This document shows positions 1-5,983 of a DNA stretch of 6,435 bases, piece by piece (the stretch's first letter is position 1; each line of letters starts with the position of its first letter). The stretch spans positions 1 to 6,435 of the forward strand of contig JAAXQB010000297.1 of NCBI GenBank assembly GCA_012329085.1, given 5' to 3'. Position numbers and translations under genes: made by a program. The DNA is from Methanosarcinales archaeon. GTDB lineage: Archaea > Halobacteriota > Methanosarcinia > Methanosarcinales > Methanosarcinaceae. The notes below the pieces were generated by a model that searched no databases, was not told the origin of the DNA, and saw nothing but the letters and a program-made list of their open reading frames with translations.

Positions 1-6
1 CAGAAC

Positions 7-124
7 GAATGAGCGTAATCACTCATTCTTTCAGAATGAGTTTAAGAAAATCTTTGATTTTCGTTCTGAATGAGCGTAATCACTCATTCTTTCAGAATGA
101 GTTTAAGAAAATCTTTGATTTTCG
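7..124 (+). repeat. Tandem duplication of a 57-bp double-hairpin repeat unit
   Basis: Positions 7-63 and 68-124 are identical over 57 bases, separated by a 4-base linker. Each unit holds two perfect stem-loops. The first has arms ACTCATTCT and AGAATGAGT (9 bp) around a TTC loop at 21-41, repeated at 82-102. The second has arms GAAAATC and GATTTTC (7 bp) around a TTT loop at 46-62, repeated at 107-123. A GAATGAGCG-type head precedes the first hairpin. The array begins at or before the window edge, so more copies may lie to the left. It lies downstream of the 3' end of the second mnhD gene. There is no ORF in it. It is not CRISPR-like, because there are no unique spacers. The function is unknown; the structure suggests a REP/BIME-like palindromic element or RNA hairpins near transcript ends. 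Confidence 0.93.
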
Positions 125-192
125 AACAAATGAGCGTTATTTGACTGTATGCTAATTTATAAATTATATATTCAAGGAAATTTACAATTTCT
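124..192 (+). repeat. Third, diverged repeat head plus trailing module
   Basis: After the two full units, a further head sequence GAACAAATGAGCGTTA (124-139) appears without its hairpins. It is followed by TGTATGCTAA (146-155) and then a small hairpin with arms GAAATT and AATTTC (177-182 and 186-191). The same three modules in the same order occur on the minus strand at the other end of the antiporter locus: a head matching at 14 of 16 bases, an identical TGTATGCTAA at 5993-5984, and a GAGAAATT/AATTTCTC hairpin at 5983-5965. This shows that the repeat element is longer than the 57-bp unit. The last hairpin starts only a few bases beyond the stop codon of the second mnhD gene. Confidence 0.75.
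176..192 (-). terminator. Possible transcript-end hairpin behind the second mnhD
   Basis: Just past the stop codon at 200, the minus strand reads a 6-bp stem (GAAATT/AATTTC, 3-base loop) and then AT-rich sequence containing ATATATAATTT. It is well placed to end the operon transcript. Archaeal termination depends mainly on U-rich tracts, the T-run here is weak, and the hairpin is also part of the repeat element, so the role is inferred from position. Confidence 0.3.
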
Positions 193-199
193 CAAATTT

Positions 200-1678
200 T
201 CACATCCCGAATAATGCCTTAGATGTCGGTTCTATCACAAGAAATATCACATCTGGATAAATCCCAAGCAATATGCATAAAAATGCAAGTATCAACATTG
301 GCACTAACATATATGCAGATGGATCTTTTGCATTTATATTTTTATTTTCATCCCAATCTTTAAAAAATGCATTAATCATAATGGGTGAAAAGTAAATCGC
401 ACTCATTATGCTACTTAATATCAAAAGTATTATAAATATAAAATATTTGGCTGAATATACTTCAAGAATTCCTAAAACAAGTAACCATTTAGTAATAAAA
501 CCACAAAGAAGAGGAATTCCTATCATTGAAAGTGCAGCTATACTAAAAATACCCATAGTAATTGGCATCTTTTTTCCAATACCTTTCATATCCTCTACAG
601 ATCTTAATCCAGTTTGATGAATTATTGCACCAATACAAAAAAAGAGAACACTTTTCATTATTGCATGATTTATAATATGAACTATTGAAGCTTGGAGTCC
701 ATATAAAGTAAGAAGAGACATACCTAAAAATATATACCCCATTTGACTTATTGTAGAATAACCCAACATTGTTTTAATATCAGTTTGTTTTATTGCCATT
801 GCAGCACCAAAAAACATAGTAAATCCAGCAAGTATGGAAACAAATACATGAACCCCCATTGTTGCAATAAGATCTATTCCAAATATGTCATAGAATACGC
901 GTATCATAAGATAACAACCTTCTTTAACTAATATTCCAGAAAGTACCGCACTAGCAGGAGATGGTGCAATTGGATGTGCCACAGGAAGCCATATATGAAA
1001 GGGAAATATACCTGCTTTTGCAATTGCTGCAATTAAAAACAATCCAAATATAATATATGACTTTACTCCGTCAAATTCAAGTATTCCTCCATATCCAAAA
1101 TCCATAGTACCAGCTGATATATAGGTCATGGCAATTGCAAGAAACATAAGAAGTCCTGTTATAAATCCTATGTATATGTATAATTTTCCTGCATGCATAG
1201 CTTTTGGAGTCTCTCCATGTATAACAAGTACATAAGAAGAAATTAGCATCAATTCAAAAAATATGAACAAACTAATTAAATTTCCAGTAAGTAGCACTCC
1301 AAGCACAGACCCAAGAGTTAAAGACATGAACATAAAAAAACGATTTATTGATTTTCCATGATCCATATATTGTATTGAATAAATTGTTGCCATAATCCAT
1401 TCAAAAGAACAAAATAGTGCAATTATTAAACTTAATTTATCCACTCTAAATACAATTTCAATAATCGAATAATCTCCTGAGATAAGCACAAACTCTAATA
1501 CTTTTCCACTTAAAACTGCAGGTGCCATTGCAAGAATTGCAAGAAATGATATTATGCAGGTACTAACTGACAGTATGTTTCTAAGTTTTTCTGATTTTTC
1601 TCCTGCATAATATATAAATATACTAGCTATAAATGGGGTAAATATTGCTATTAAGAGTAATATTGATGATTCTGCCAT
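200..1678 (-). CDS. mnhD: Second MrpD/NuoN-like proton-translocating antiporter subunit
   Basis: Integral membrane subunit (492 aa, about 14 helices) of the Mrp/Mbh family, homologous to NuoL/M/N of complex I. It is predicted to carry one proton channel of the antiporter. Visible channel residues are Glu142 in the FFELML segment, Lys221 before GIFPFHIWLP, Lys252 in LVKEGCY, His338 and Lys342 in the HAIMKS segment, and Lys397 in GFITK, so it looks functional. The FPFHIWLPVAHPIAPSPASA stretch (225-244) is the family hallmark. It is clearly diverged from the neighbouring mnhD, so it is not a recent duplicate. The start ATG at 1678 has no Shine-Dalgarno, and a 266-base gap separates it from the upstream gene; it may have its own promoter. 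Two D-like subunits also occur in Mbs-type complexes (MbsH and MbsH'). Alternatively it stands in for the missing N-terminal part of MrpA. The family assignment is certain, the exact subunit name less so. Confidence 0.93.
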   Translation of the reverse strand: MAESSILLLIAIFTPFIASIFIYYAGEKSEKLRNILSVSTCIISFLAILAMAPAVLSGKVLEFVLISGDYSIIEIVFRVDKLSLIIALFCSFEWIMATIYSIQYMDHGKSINRFFMFMSLTLGSVLGVLLTGNLISLFIFFELMLISSYVLVIHGETPKAMHAGKLYIYIGFITGLLMFLAIAMTYISAGTMDFGYGGILEFDGVKSYIIFGLFLIAAIAKAGIFPFHIWLPVAHPIAPSPASAVLSGILVKEGCYLMIRVFYDIFGIDLIATMGVHVFVSILAGFTMFFGAAMAIKQTDIKTMLGYSTISQMGYIFLGMSLLTLYGLQASIVHIINHAIMKSVLFFCIGAIIHQTGLRSVEDMKGIGKKMPITMGIFSIAALSMIGIPLLCGFITKWLLVLGILEVYSAKYFIFIILLILSSIMSAIYFSPIMINAFFKDWDENKNINAKDPSAYMLVPMLILAFLCILLGIYPDVIFLVIEPTSKALFGM

Positions 1679-1730
1679 ATTTAAGATAACTTTTAATTTG
1701 TGTTAATTTACGAATTGATGTCATCATCAT

Positions 1731-1738
1731 TTTTTATA
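1731..1738 (-). promoter_or_regulatory. Candidate TATA box for the second mnhD
   Basis: The minus strand reads TATAAAAA here, about 53 bases before the ATG at 1678. An archaeal TATA box at this place would start transcription near 1708-1711, giving a leader of roughly 30 nucleotides. The region is so AT-rich that chance matches are common. Support comes mainly from the long gap and the absence of a Shine-Dalgarno coupled to the upstream gene. Confidence 0.3.
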
Positions 1739-1782
1739 GCATATAACTTATAAAATTATACATTGAGAGAAATTTTAAACAA

Positions 1783-1826
1783 CTCATTCGGGATGAATGG
1801 GCGTTATCTTGCAAATTTTTCAAGAT
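1783..1826 (+). repeat. Degenerate copy of the hairpin repeat between the two mnhD genes
   Basis: CTCATTC (1783-1789) and GAATGGG (1795-1801) form an imperfect 7-bp stem like the first hairpin of the left array. GAATGGGCGTTAT (1795-1807) matches the repeat head at 128-140 in 11 of 13 bases. A second stem, ATCTTG with CAAGAT (1806-1811 and 1821-1826), follows. The rest of the 266-base gap (1679-1944) is plain AT-rich sequence without a gene. This copy has the plus-strand orientation of the left array and looks old and decayed. Confidence 0.6.
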
Positions 1827-1920
1827 TATACACATATACAAAATTTTAACAATCCTTTTAACCAGTTTTTTAAATTAATCATAAACTTTTGTAATAAATT
1901 TAAATCTATATGCATTTATA

Positions 1921-1944
1921 TTAAAAATATAAATAAAATTTTTA
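1921..1944 (-). terminator. T-rich stretch behind the first mnhD
   Basis: Directly after the stop codon at 1945 the minus strand reads AAATTTTATTTATATTTTTAA, a run of short T-tracts of the kind that can stop archaeal RNA polymerase. No strong hairpin accompanies it. It could end or attenuate the eight-gene transcript before the second mnhD. In this AT-rich background the call is weak. Confidence 0.25.
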
Positions 1945-3444
1945 TCACAATCCAAACAATAATTCTACTGCAGGTTCTATTAAATATAAAACAATTCCTG
2001 GAAAAATACCAAGTATGATACAACTTACTGCCAATATAATAGTCGGAATTAACATGTTAATAGGAACTTCATCTACTTTAACTTTTTCTTTTTTTTCATC
2101 TGAGGAAAAATACATCAAATTGATGATTTTTAAATAAAATGCTGCACTTACTACACTCCCGATTAAGATAAATATAACAAAAATCCATTGTTCGGCATAT
2201 AACATTCCAAGAACAAGATAAAATTTACTAATAAATCCTCCAGTTCCAGGAATTCCAATAATTGAAAGTGCGGCTATTGAAAAACATATCGCCGTTATTG
2301 GCATTTTTCCACGGATGGAAGGTAATTCATTTATATTTCGAATCCCCGTTTTATAGATTATTAAACCTGCACAAAAAAATAAACATCCTTTTGCAACCGA
2401 ATGAGTTAACATGTGGAAAATACTTCCTGTTGCACTCATTTCAATCCCCACCATAATTCCAAGTAAAACATAACCAACATGTGCAACACTTGAATATGCA
2501 AGCATTTTTTTTAAGTCTGTTTGGGTTATTGCAAATGTAGATCCCACGAGAATCGCAATTGCTGAAAACCATGCTAAAATATCTGCTAATGGCATTATTT
2601 CTGTAATAAATTCAATACCAAATACTGTAAAAAAAACTCGTATTATGCTGTATGCACCTATTTTTGTCACAATAGCAGATAAAATTGCACTTATTGAAGA
2701 AGGTGCAAATGCATATGCATCAGGTAACCATGTATGCAAGGGAAATAGTGCTGCTTTAATACAAAAACCCATGATAAGAAAAACTACAGCTGAGTTCATA
2801 ACAAATGAACCATGCCATGGTACAAGCCTATATGAAAGATCTATCATATTCAAAGTCCCAGTTAGCATATATAATTTAGCAATTCCAAGTAAAATAAAAC
2901 TTGTACCTAATGATCCAAGTAAAAAATATCTAAAACTTGCAAGATATGATTCTTTTTTATTGTATATTGCAACAAGTGAATATGCTGCTATTGAAAATAT
3001 CTCTGTAAATACAAATAAATTAAATATATCACCCGTAATGGCAACACCCATCATGCCACCAATCAATATCATGAGTAAGGTATAGTAAGATACAATTTTT
3101 CCTTTTGGAATTGTTTTTTCGATATAATGCTTAGAATAAATTGATACTAAAATACTAATGAATGCAATTATTATACATAAATATATACTAAAATAATCTA
3201 CAACAAGCTCAATCCCATAAGGAGGTTCCCATCCACCTGCATAATATCTAACCGTTCCATAATTTATTATGTTTTTAGCAAGAAGAAGTGTGATTAAAAG
3301 AAGTATAAATGAAGTTATAATTGCAAATGTATTACATAATTTTTTATTCCAAGAACCAACTAATGGCATCATAAATGCTGAAGTAAATGTCACAATAATT
3401 AACAATATGGGGAGATGTTCTGTAATATCAATCATTGCAATCAT
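1945..3444 (-). CDS. mnhD: MrpD/MbhH-type antiporter subunit D
   Basis: Large membrane subunit (499 aa, about 14 helices) of the multisubunit cation/proton antiporter, homologous to NuoL/M/N. Channel residues are in place: Glu148 in FVFTEIF, Lys230 before AALFPLHTWLPDAYAFAPSS, Lys261 in IVTKIG, His348 and Lys352 in THSVAKG, and Lys407 in GGFISKF. The length is normal for the family. It is the last of eight coupled genes; its ATG at 3444 overlaps the mnhC stop as ATGA. The in-frame ATG at 3435 (Met4) is an equally good start, since GGAATGAT sits 4 bases before it while nothing resembling a Shine-Dalgarno precedes 3444 at proper distance. The protein also resembles MbhH. A distinct D-like gene follows after a gap, so this is the canonical D subunit of the set. 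Confidence 0.96.
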   Translation of the reverse strand: MIAMIDITEHLPILLIIVTFTSAFMMPLVGSWNKKLCNTFAIITSFILLLITLLLAKNIINYGTVRYYAGGWEPPYGIELVVDYFSIYLCIIIAFISILVSIYSKHYIEKTIPKGKIVSYYTLLMILIGGMMGVAITGDIFNLFVFTEIFSIAAYSLVAIYNKKESYLASFRYFLLGSLGTSFILLGIAKLYMLTGTLNMIDLSYRLVPWHGSFVMNSAVVFLIMGFCIKAALFPLHTWLPDAYAFAPSSISAILSAIVTKIGAYSIIRVFFTVFGIEFITEIMPLADILAWFSAIAILVGSTFAITQTDLKKMLAYSSVAHVGYVLLGIMVGIEMSATGSIFHMLTHSVAKGCLFFCAGLIIYKTGIRNINELPSIRGKMPITAICFSIAALSIIGIPGTGGFISKFYLVLGMLYAEQWIFVIFILIGSVVSAAFYLKIINLMYFSSDEKKEKVKVDEVPINMLIPTIILAVSCIILGIFPGIVLYLIEPAVELLFGL

Positions 3445-3809
3445 TCCATAAGCATTTTAAGTACATCATCATCGATTGTACCATATTTTTCATGTATTTT
3501 TATTATCAAAGCAAGTCCTGTTGCTGTTAATGCAACACCTACTACAATTCCTGTAAGTACAAGTGCTTGTGGCAATGGATTTGCATATTCATAGACGCCC
3601 GGCACAAGAATTGGTGGTGCTCCCCCTTCTTTATAAGATATAGTCACCATAAATAAAAGTACAGCAGTTGAAAATATATTTAATCCCATTATCTTTTTTA
3701 TAAGATTTTTTTCAACTACCATTGCATAAAGTCCAACCAAAATCAAAATCATACACATAAGATAATTAAAATTAATAATTAAATTATTAAAAAATTCATT
3801 TTCAATCAT
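3441..3809 (-). CDS. mnhC: Antiporter subunit C (MnhC/MbhG, NuoK-like)
   Basis: Small three-helix membrane subunit (122 aa), homologous to NuoK of complex I, that packs next to the D subunit in Mrp and Mbh structures. Diagnostic stretches are GLNIF (42-46), GGAPPI (62-67) and ANPLPQALVLTGIVVG (76-91), followed by a short soluble tail. Its start overlaps the end of mnhB by 8 bases, with AGAGG placed 7 bases before the ATG, and its own stop overlaps mnhD as ATGA. This points to translational coupling. Length and motifs are normal. Confidence 0.96.
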   Translation of the reverse strand: MIENEFFNNLIINFNYLMCMILILVGLYAMVVEKNLIKKIMGLNIFSTAVLLFMVTISYKEGGAPPILVPGVYEYANPLPQALVLTGIVVGVALTATGLALIIKIHEKYGTIDDDVLKMLME

Positions 3810-4233
3810 TATGTTTCCTCTCTGCCATATGGAAAAAAAGTGATGCTACAAGTGCTACCATATGCACTCCAATTGCAATTCCAATAATTATAACCATTGC
3901 CAAACTAACATCAGTAGGACTTAATGAGAATGGTGCAGGAATTATTAAATATTCAAGAAATTTTCCACCTGCAAGTATTCCAAGGATGCCCACTATTATA
4001 TACACCATTCCGCCCCCACTATCCATAAGATTTAATAGTTTATGAGTTATTGCTTTTTGAGTTTCTGGTAATCCATAAATCAATACCATAAGTATGATAC
4101 TTGTTCCTATAATTACACCACCCTGAAATCCTCCTCCTGGGCTTACAGGTCCATGCACAATAATATACAATCCAAAAAGTTGAATAAATGGAATCATTAT
4201 TTTAGATATTTTTTGTATAATTATGGTACTCAT
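3802..4233 (-). CDS. mnhB: Antiporter subunit B (MnhB/MbhF)
   Basis: Membrane subunit of 143 aa with four predicted helices and the family signature GPVSPGGGFQGGV (28-40) after the first helix. In the Mrp/Mbh family it lies among the small subunits next to the MrpA C-terminal part and is thought to help form the cation path. The start overlaps the stop of the mbhE-like gene as ATGA. A GGAGGAGGAT sequence at 4245-4236 supplies an excellent Shine-Dalgarno and at the same time encodes the acidic tail of the upstream protein. Length is typical. Confidence 0.96.
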   Translation of the reverse strand: MSTIIIQKISKIMIPFIQLFGLYIIVHGPVSPGGGFQGGVIIGTSIILMVLIYGLPETQKAITHKLLNLMDSGGGMVYIIVGILGILAGGKFLEYLIIPAPFSLSPTDVSLAMVIIIGIAIGVHMVALVASLFFHMAERKHND

Positions 4234-4517
4234 GCATCCTCCTCCTCATCCTCTTCGTGTCCAAGCATAGACATAACTGCAGCTCCTCCGGCAAATATCA
4301 CTACAAGCTCCCCAAGTGTATCATAACTTCGATATCCTATAAGAATTGCAGTCACCATATTTATCACTCCTATTTCTTCATAAGATCTTTCAATAAATCT
4401 TGGAGCAACATGAGTATGAACTGGTGCATCTGGATCTCCAAATGCTGGCATTTGTGTAACAGATATTACAAGTATTAAGCCTATTATTATTAGAATAATA
4501 ATTGATATGATTTTAAT
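4230..4517 (-). CDS. mbhE: MbhE-like subunit (second half of split MrpA C-terminus), AUU start proposed
   Basis: The core MPAFGDPDAP, HVAPRFIE, VTAILIGYRSYDTLGE and VIFAGG is the MbhE / MrpA C-terminal signature. The first ATG in frame (4451) would begin at the conserved PAFGDP motif and lose the N-terminal helix. The frame is open for 22 more codons upstream and encodes a strongly hydrophobic helix (IKIISIIIILIIIGLILVIS), ending at the stop codon of the preceding gene. There is no ATG, GTG or TTG there. I therefore place the start at ATT 4517, directly after that stop and 5 bases behind GGAGGGGG (4530-4523), giving 95 aa, a sensible family length. The C-terminus is acidic (HEEDEEEDA). Alternatives are the ATG at 4451, readthrough of the upstream TAA giving an MrpA-like fusion, or a sequencing error. 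Confidence 0.85.
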   Translation of the reverse strand: MKIISIIILIIIGLILVISVTQMPAFGDPDAPVHTHVAPRFIERSYEEIGVINMVTAILIGYRSYDTLGELVVIFAGGAAVMSMLGHEEDEEEDA

Positions 4518-4757
4518 TTAAACCCCCTCCATTGTTTTAATTATGGTCACAATAAATAAAAGTGATGTTAATCCAGCTCCAATCACAGCTTCTGTAAGTG
4601 CTACATCTGGTGCATTTAAAAGAGTGAATAATACAGCCATAGAAAGACTATAAATCGAGAAAATAATGGTTGCAGCCAATAAATCTTTAGTAATTACAAT
4701 TAGAATAGAAAGAATCACAATAAGAACTAAAAATATGGCAATTGGTATGGCACTCAT
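4518..4757 (-). CDS. mbhD: DUF4040 subunit (MbhD-like, first half of split MrpA C-terminus)
   Basis: Small membrane protein of 79 aa with helices at about 3-22, 26-47 and 53-74, and the DUF4040 signature NAPDVALTEAVIGAG (48-62). It corresponds to a segment of the MrpA C-terminus and to MbhD of membrane-bound hydrogenases, where it contributes polar residues such as the Glu in LTEAV to the ion route. The ATG follows the mnhG stop with no intervening base, behind a G-rich run. The gene following it lies in the same frame after a single TAA, so the pair corresponds to one continuous segment of bacterial MrpA. Confidence 0.93.
   Translation of the reverse strand: MSAIPIAIFLVLIVILSILIVITKDLLAATIIFSIYSLSMAVLFTLLNAPDVALTEAVIGAGLTSLLFIVTIIKTMEGV
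4523..4530 (-). promoter_or_regulatory. Shine-Dalgarno supporting the AUU start of the mbhE-like gene
   Basis: The minus strand reads GGAGGGGG inside the last codons of the DUF4040 gene. It lies 5 bases before ATT 4517 but about 70 bases from the first ATG at 4451, so it favours the upstream non-standard start. Confidence 0.6.
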
Positions 4758-5093
4758 TTAAGAGTGCCCCCCATATTCATCAACGACGCTTTTTTCTGTA
4801 AGTTTTACACCGTTTTTATATGCCGCTCTTGCCATTGCATGTGCTGCTGTCGGATTTGTTAAAAATACAAATATTATTATAATCAACATCTTAATACTTG
4901 CAAGTGTCGCACCTTCTTCAAGTATTGCACCAGCTATTATCATACCAAGACCAAGCGTATCCCCAATTGTTGCTGCATGCATTCTTGTATATACATCAGG
5001 CAACCTAATCAATCCAATCGCACTTGTGAAAAATAATAAAGTGCCTATAAAAAAAAACAAAAATTGTAATATGTCAATAAAAAATTCAATCAT
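4758..5093 (-). CDS. mnhG: Antiporter subunit G (MnhG/MbhC)
   Basis: Three-helix membrane subunit of 111 aa carrying the hallmark RLPDVYTRMHAAT (30-42) followed by DTLG, and the later NPTAAHAMARAA (80-91). The C-terminal tail from about residue 92 is soluble. It is a small structural subunit of Mrp antiporters beside MnhE and MnhF. Its ATG overlaps the mnhF stop as ATGA, and GGGGTGC lies a few bases upstream. The normal length and the conserved sequence leave little doubt. Confidence 0.95.
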   Translation of the reverse strand: MIEFFIDILQFLFFFIGTLLFFTSAIGLIRLPDVYTRMHAATIGDTLGLGMIIAGAILEEGATLASIKMLIIIIFVFLTNPTAAHAMARAAYKNGVKLTEKSVVDEYGGHS

Positions 5094-5353
5094 TTAAGAA
5101 TGCACCCCGTTTCTAAATATCTTGCTACTGCAATTACTACTATAAATAATAACATTGCATAAGTTAAGGCAATATCAATAAATATCATTTGGTCGCGCAT
5201 AACAGCAATTAAGATTAAAATTGCAAGAACAGAAGTGCCTATAGATTGCGATGCAACTACTTTATCTGGCATGGTAGGTCCAACTATAATTCTATATGTG
5301 CATAAAATTACAGATATTGATATTGCAATAATAATTAATAATATTAATTCTAT
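5090..5353 (-). CDS. mnhF: Antiporter subunit F (MnhF/MbhB), AUA start proposed
   Basis: Small three-helix Mrp subunit. The family core is RIIVGPTMPDKVVASQSIG, matching the R-x3-GPT-x2-D-(R/K)-VVA signature. The only ATG (5272) falls inside this motif and would remove the whole first helix. Upstream the frame stays open for 27 codons that encode the expected helix (IELILLIIIAISISVILCTY) up to a TGA at 5366-5368, with no ATG, GTG or TTG. I place the start at ATA 5353, two bases after the mnhE stop and 7 bases behind the GAGGGGG run, giving 87 aa, the usual MnhF length. The gene is in a different frame from mnhE, so fusion or readthrough cannot explain the N-terminus. The start codon is inferred; the family assignment is firm. 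Confidence 0.88.
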   Translation of the reverse strand: MELILLIIIAISISVILCTYRIIVGPTMPDKVVASQSIGTSVLAILILIAVMRDQMIFIDIALTYAMLLFIVVIAVARYLETGCILK

Positions 5354-5355
5354 AT

Positions 5356-5868
5356 TTAATCCCCCTCATAAATTGCTTTTATTCGTTTTTCAAACTCTCC
5401 TTTTGAAAGACCAACTCCATATTCTTCTAATAAACAATGGATAAACACTTCACCATCAATTATGTCCATAGTTAATGTGCCGGGAGTCAGTGTAATCGAA
5501 TTTGCAAGTGTTGTTAATGCACTTTCACTTTTTAAATTAGTAGAAATTTTTACAATACCCGGTGATATTGACAGTTTTGGATCTAAAATTCTACGAGTGA
5601 CTTCTATATTTGCAATGATAATCTGATATGAGAGCCATAGAATGTATTTTATAAATCTAATAAATACAAGCATATTTGATTTAAAGCTTCTATTGCCCTC
5701 TAAAAAATAATCATGTGAAAAATATGTGACAATAAGTGAAGATATTATTCCAAAAGAAATATGAAGCGGATCAAAAAATCCAGATAAAATTATCCAGAAA
5801 ATAAACATTATAGTAAATGTCAATAAAACACGAGTCATATTTTTAGGTATCATAAATATCCAATTCAT
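5356..5868 (-). CDS. mnhE: Antiporter subunit E (MnhE/MbhA)
   Basis: First gene of the antiporter operon, 170 aa. Hydrophobic helices lie at about 12-31, 35-51 and 65-88, followed by a cytoplasmic domain with the MnhE signature NSITLTPGT (123-131), then MDIIDGEVFIHC (134-145). The length is typical. The ATG at 5868 has no Shine-Dalgarno; in-frame ATGs at 5853 and 5838 also lack one. A leaderless or near-leaderless transcript is likely, and if the TATA-like element at 5880-5891 is the true one, ATG 5853 would fit better. The stop lies two bases before the proposed AUA start of mnhF. Confidence 0.95.
   Translation of the reverse strand: MNWIFMIPKNMTRVLLTFTIMFIFWIILSGFFDPLHISFGIISSLIVTYFSHDYFLEGNRSFKSNMLVFIRFIKYILWLSYQIIIANIEVTRRILDPKLSISPGIVKISTNLKSESALTTLANSITLTPGTLTMDIIDGEVFIHCLLEEYGVGLSKGEFEKRIKAIYEGD
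5361..5367 (-). promoter_or_regulatory. Shine-Dalgarno supporting the AUA start of mnhF
   Basis: The minus strand reads GAGGGGG in the final codons of mnhE. It ends 7 bases before ATA 5353, a standard distance, and is about 88 bases from the internal ATG at 5272. Confidence 0.6.
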
Positions 5869-5915
5869 TTAATTTAATAAGTATAAATACTTTATTAATC
5901 GTATTAATTACTTTT
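5869..5915 (-). promoter_or_regulatory. Probable promoter region of the antiporter operon
   Basis: Upstream of mnhE the minus strand contains AAAGTATTTATACT (5893-5880), a TATA-like element with an A-rich BRE-like lead. It overlaps a 12-bp inverted repeat, AGTAT-AA-ATACT. A second candidate, AAAAAGTAATTAATAC, lies farther upstream around 5905-5915. The first predicts a start of transcription near 5859, which would suit ATG 5853; the second predicts one near 5882 with a short leader to ATG 5868. The two cannot be decided by eye. This 135-base gap is the only obvious place for the operon promoter. Confidence 0.4.
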
Positions 5916-5964
5916 TACTTGTTGTTTGCTATCTATTGCCTAATATTTGTTATTAATCTTTAAC

Positions 5965-5983
5965 GAGAAATTAAAAATTTCTC
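5965..5983 (-). terminator. Hairpin behind pantoate kinase
   Basis: A perfect 8-bp stem (GAGAAATT/AATTTCTC, loop TTT on the minus strand) lies about 20 bases after the pantoate kinase stop and ahead of the antiporter promoter. It may end or protect the pantoate kinase transcript. No long T-run follows, so it may simply be the last module of the repeat. Confidence 0.35.

Noticed and set aside
1..199. CRISPR array
   Set aside because: The units are joined by 3-4-base linkers with no unique spacers, each unit is 57 bp with two hairpins, and no cas genes are visible.
1797..2018. Plus-strand frame of 73 codons across the mnhD gap
   Set aside because: It starts inside the degraded repeat and ends inside mnhD. 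The composition is typical of random AT-rich sequence (Ile, Asn, Phe, Lys), and there is no Shine-Dalgarno.
2645..3085. Open plus-strand frame of 146 codons
   Set aside because: It lies wholly antisense to mnhD, whose channel residues and motifs are intact. The translation shows no recognisable domain and reflects the codon bias of the opposite strand.
5090..5272. mnhF starting at ATG 5272
   Set aside because: This start lies within the conserved GPT-MPDK motif and would remove the first helix. An upstream in-frame hydrophobic segment with a well-placed Shine-Dalgarno is far more plausible.
5235..5444. Plus-strand frame over mnhE/mnhF
   Set aside because: It is antisense to two conserved genes, without motifs or a start signal.
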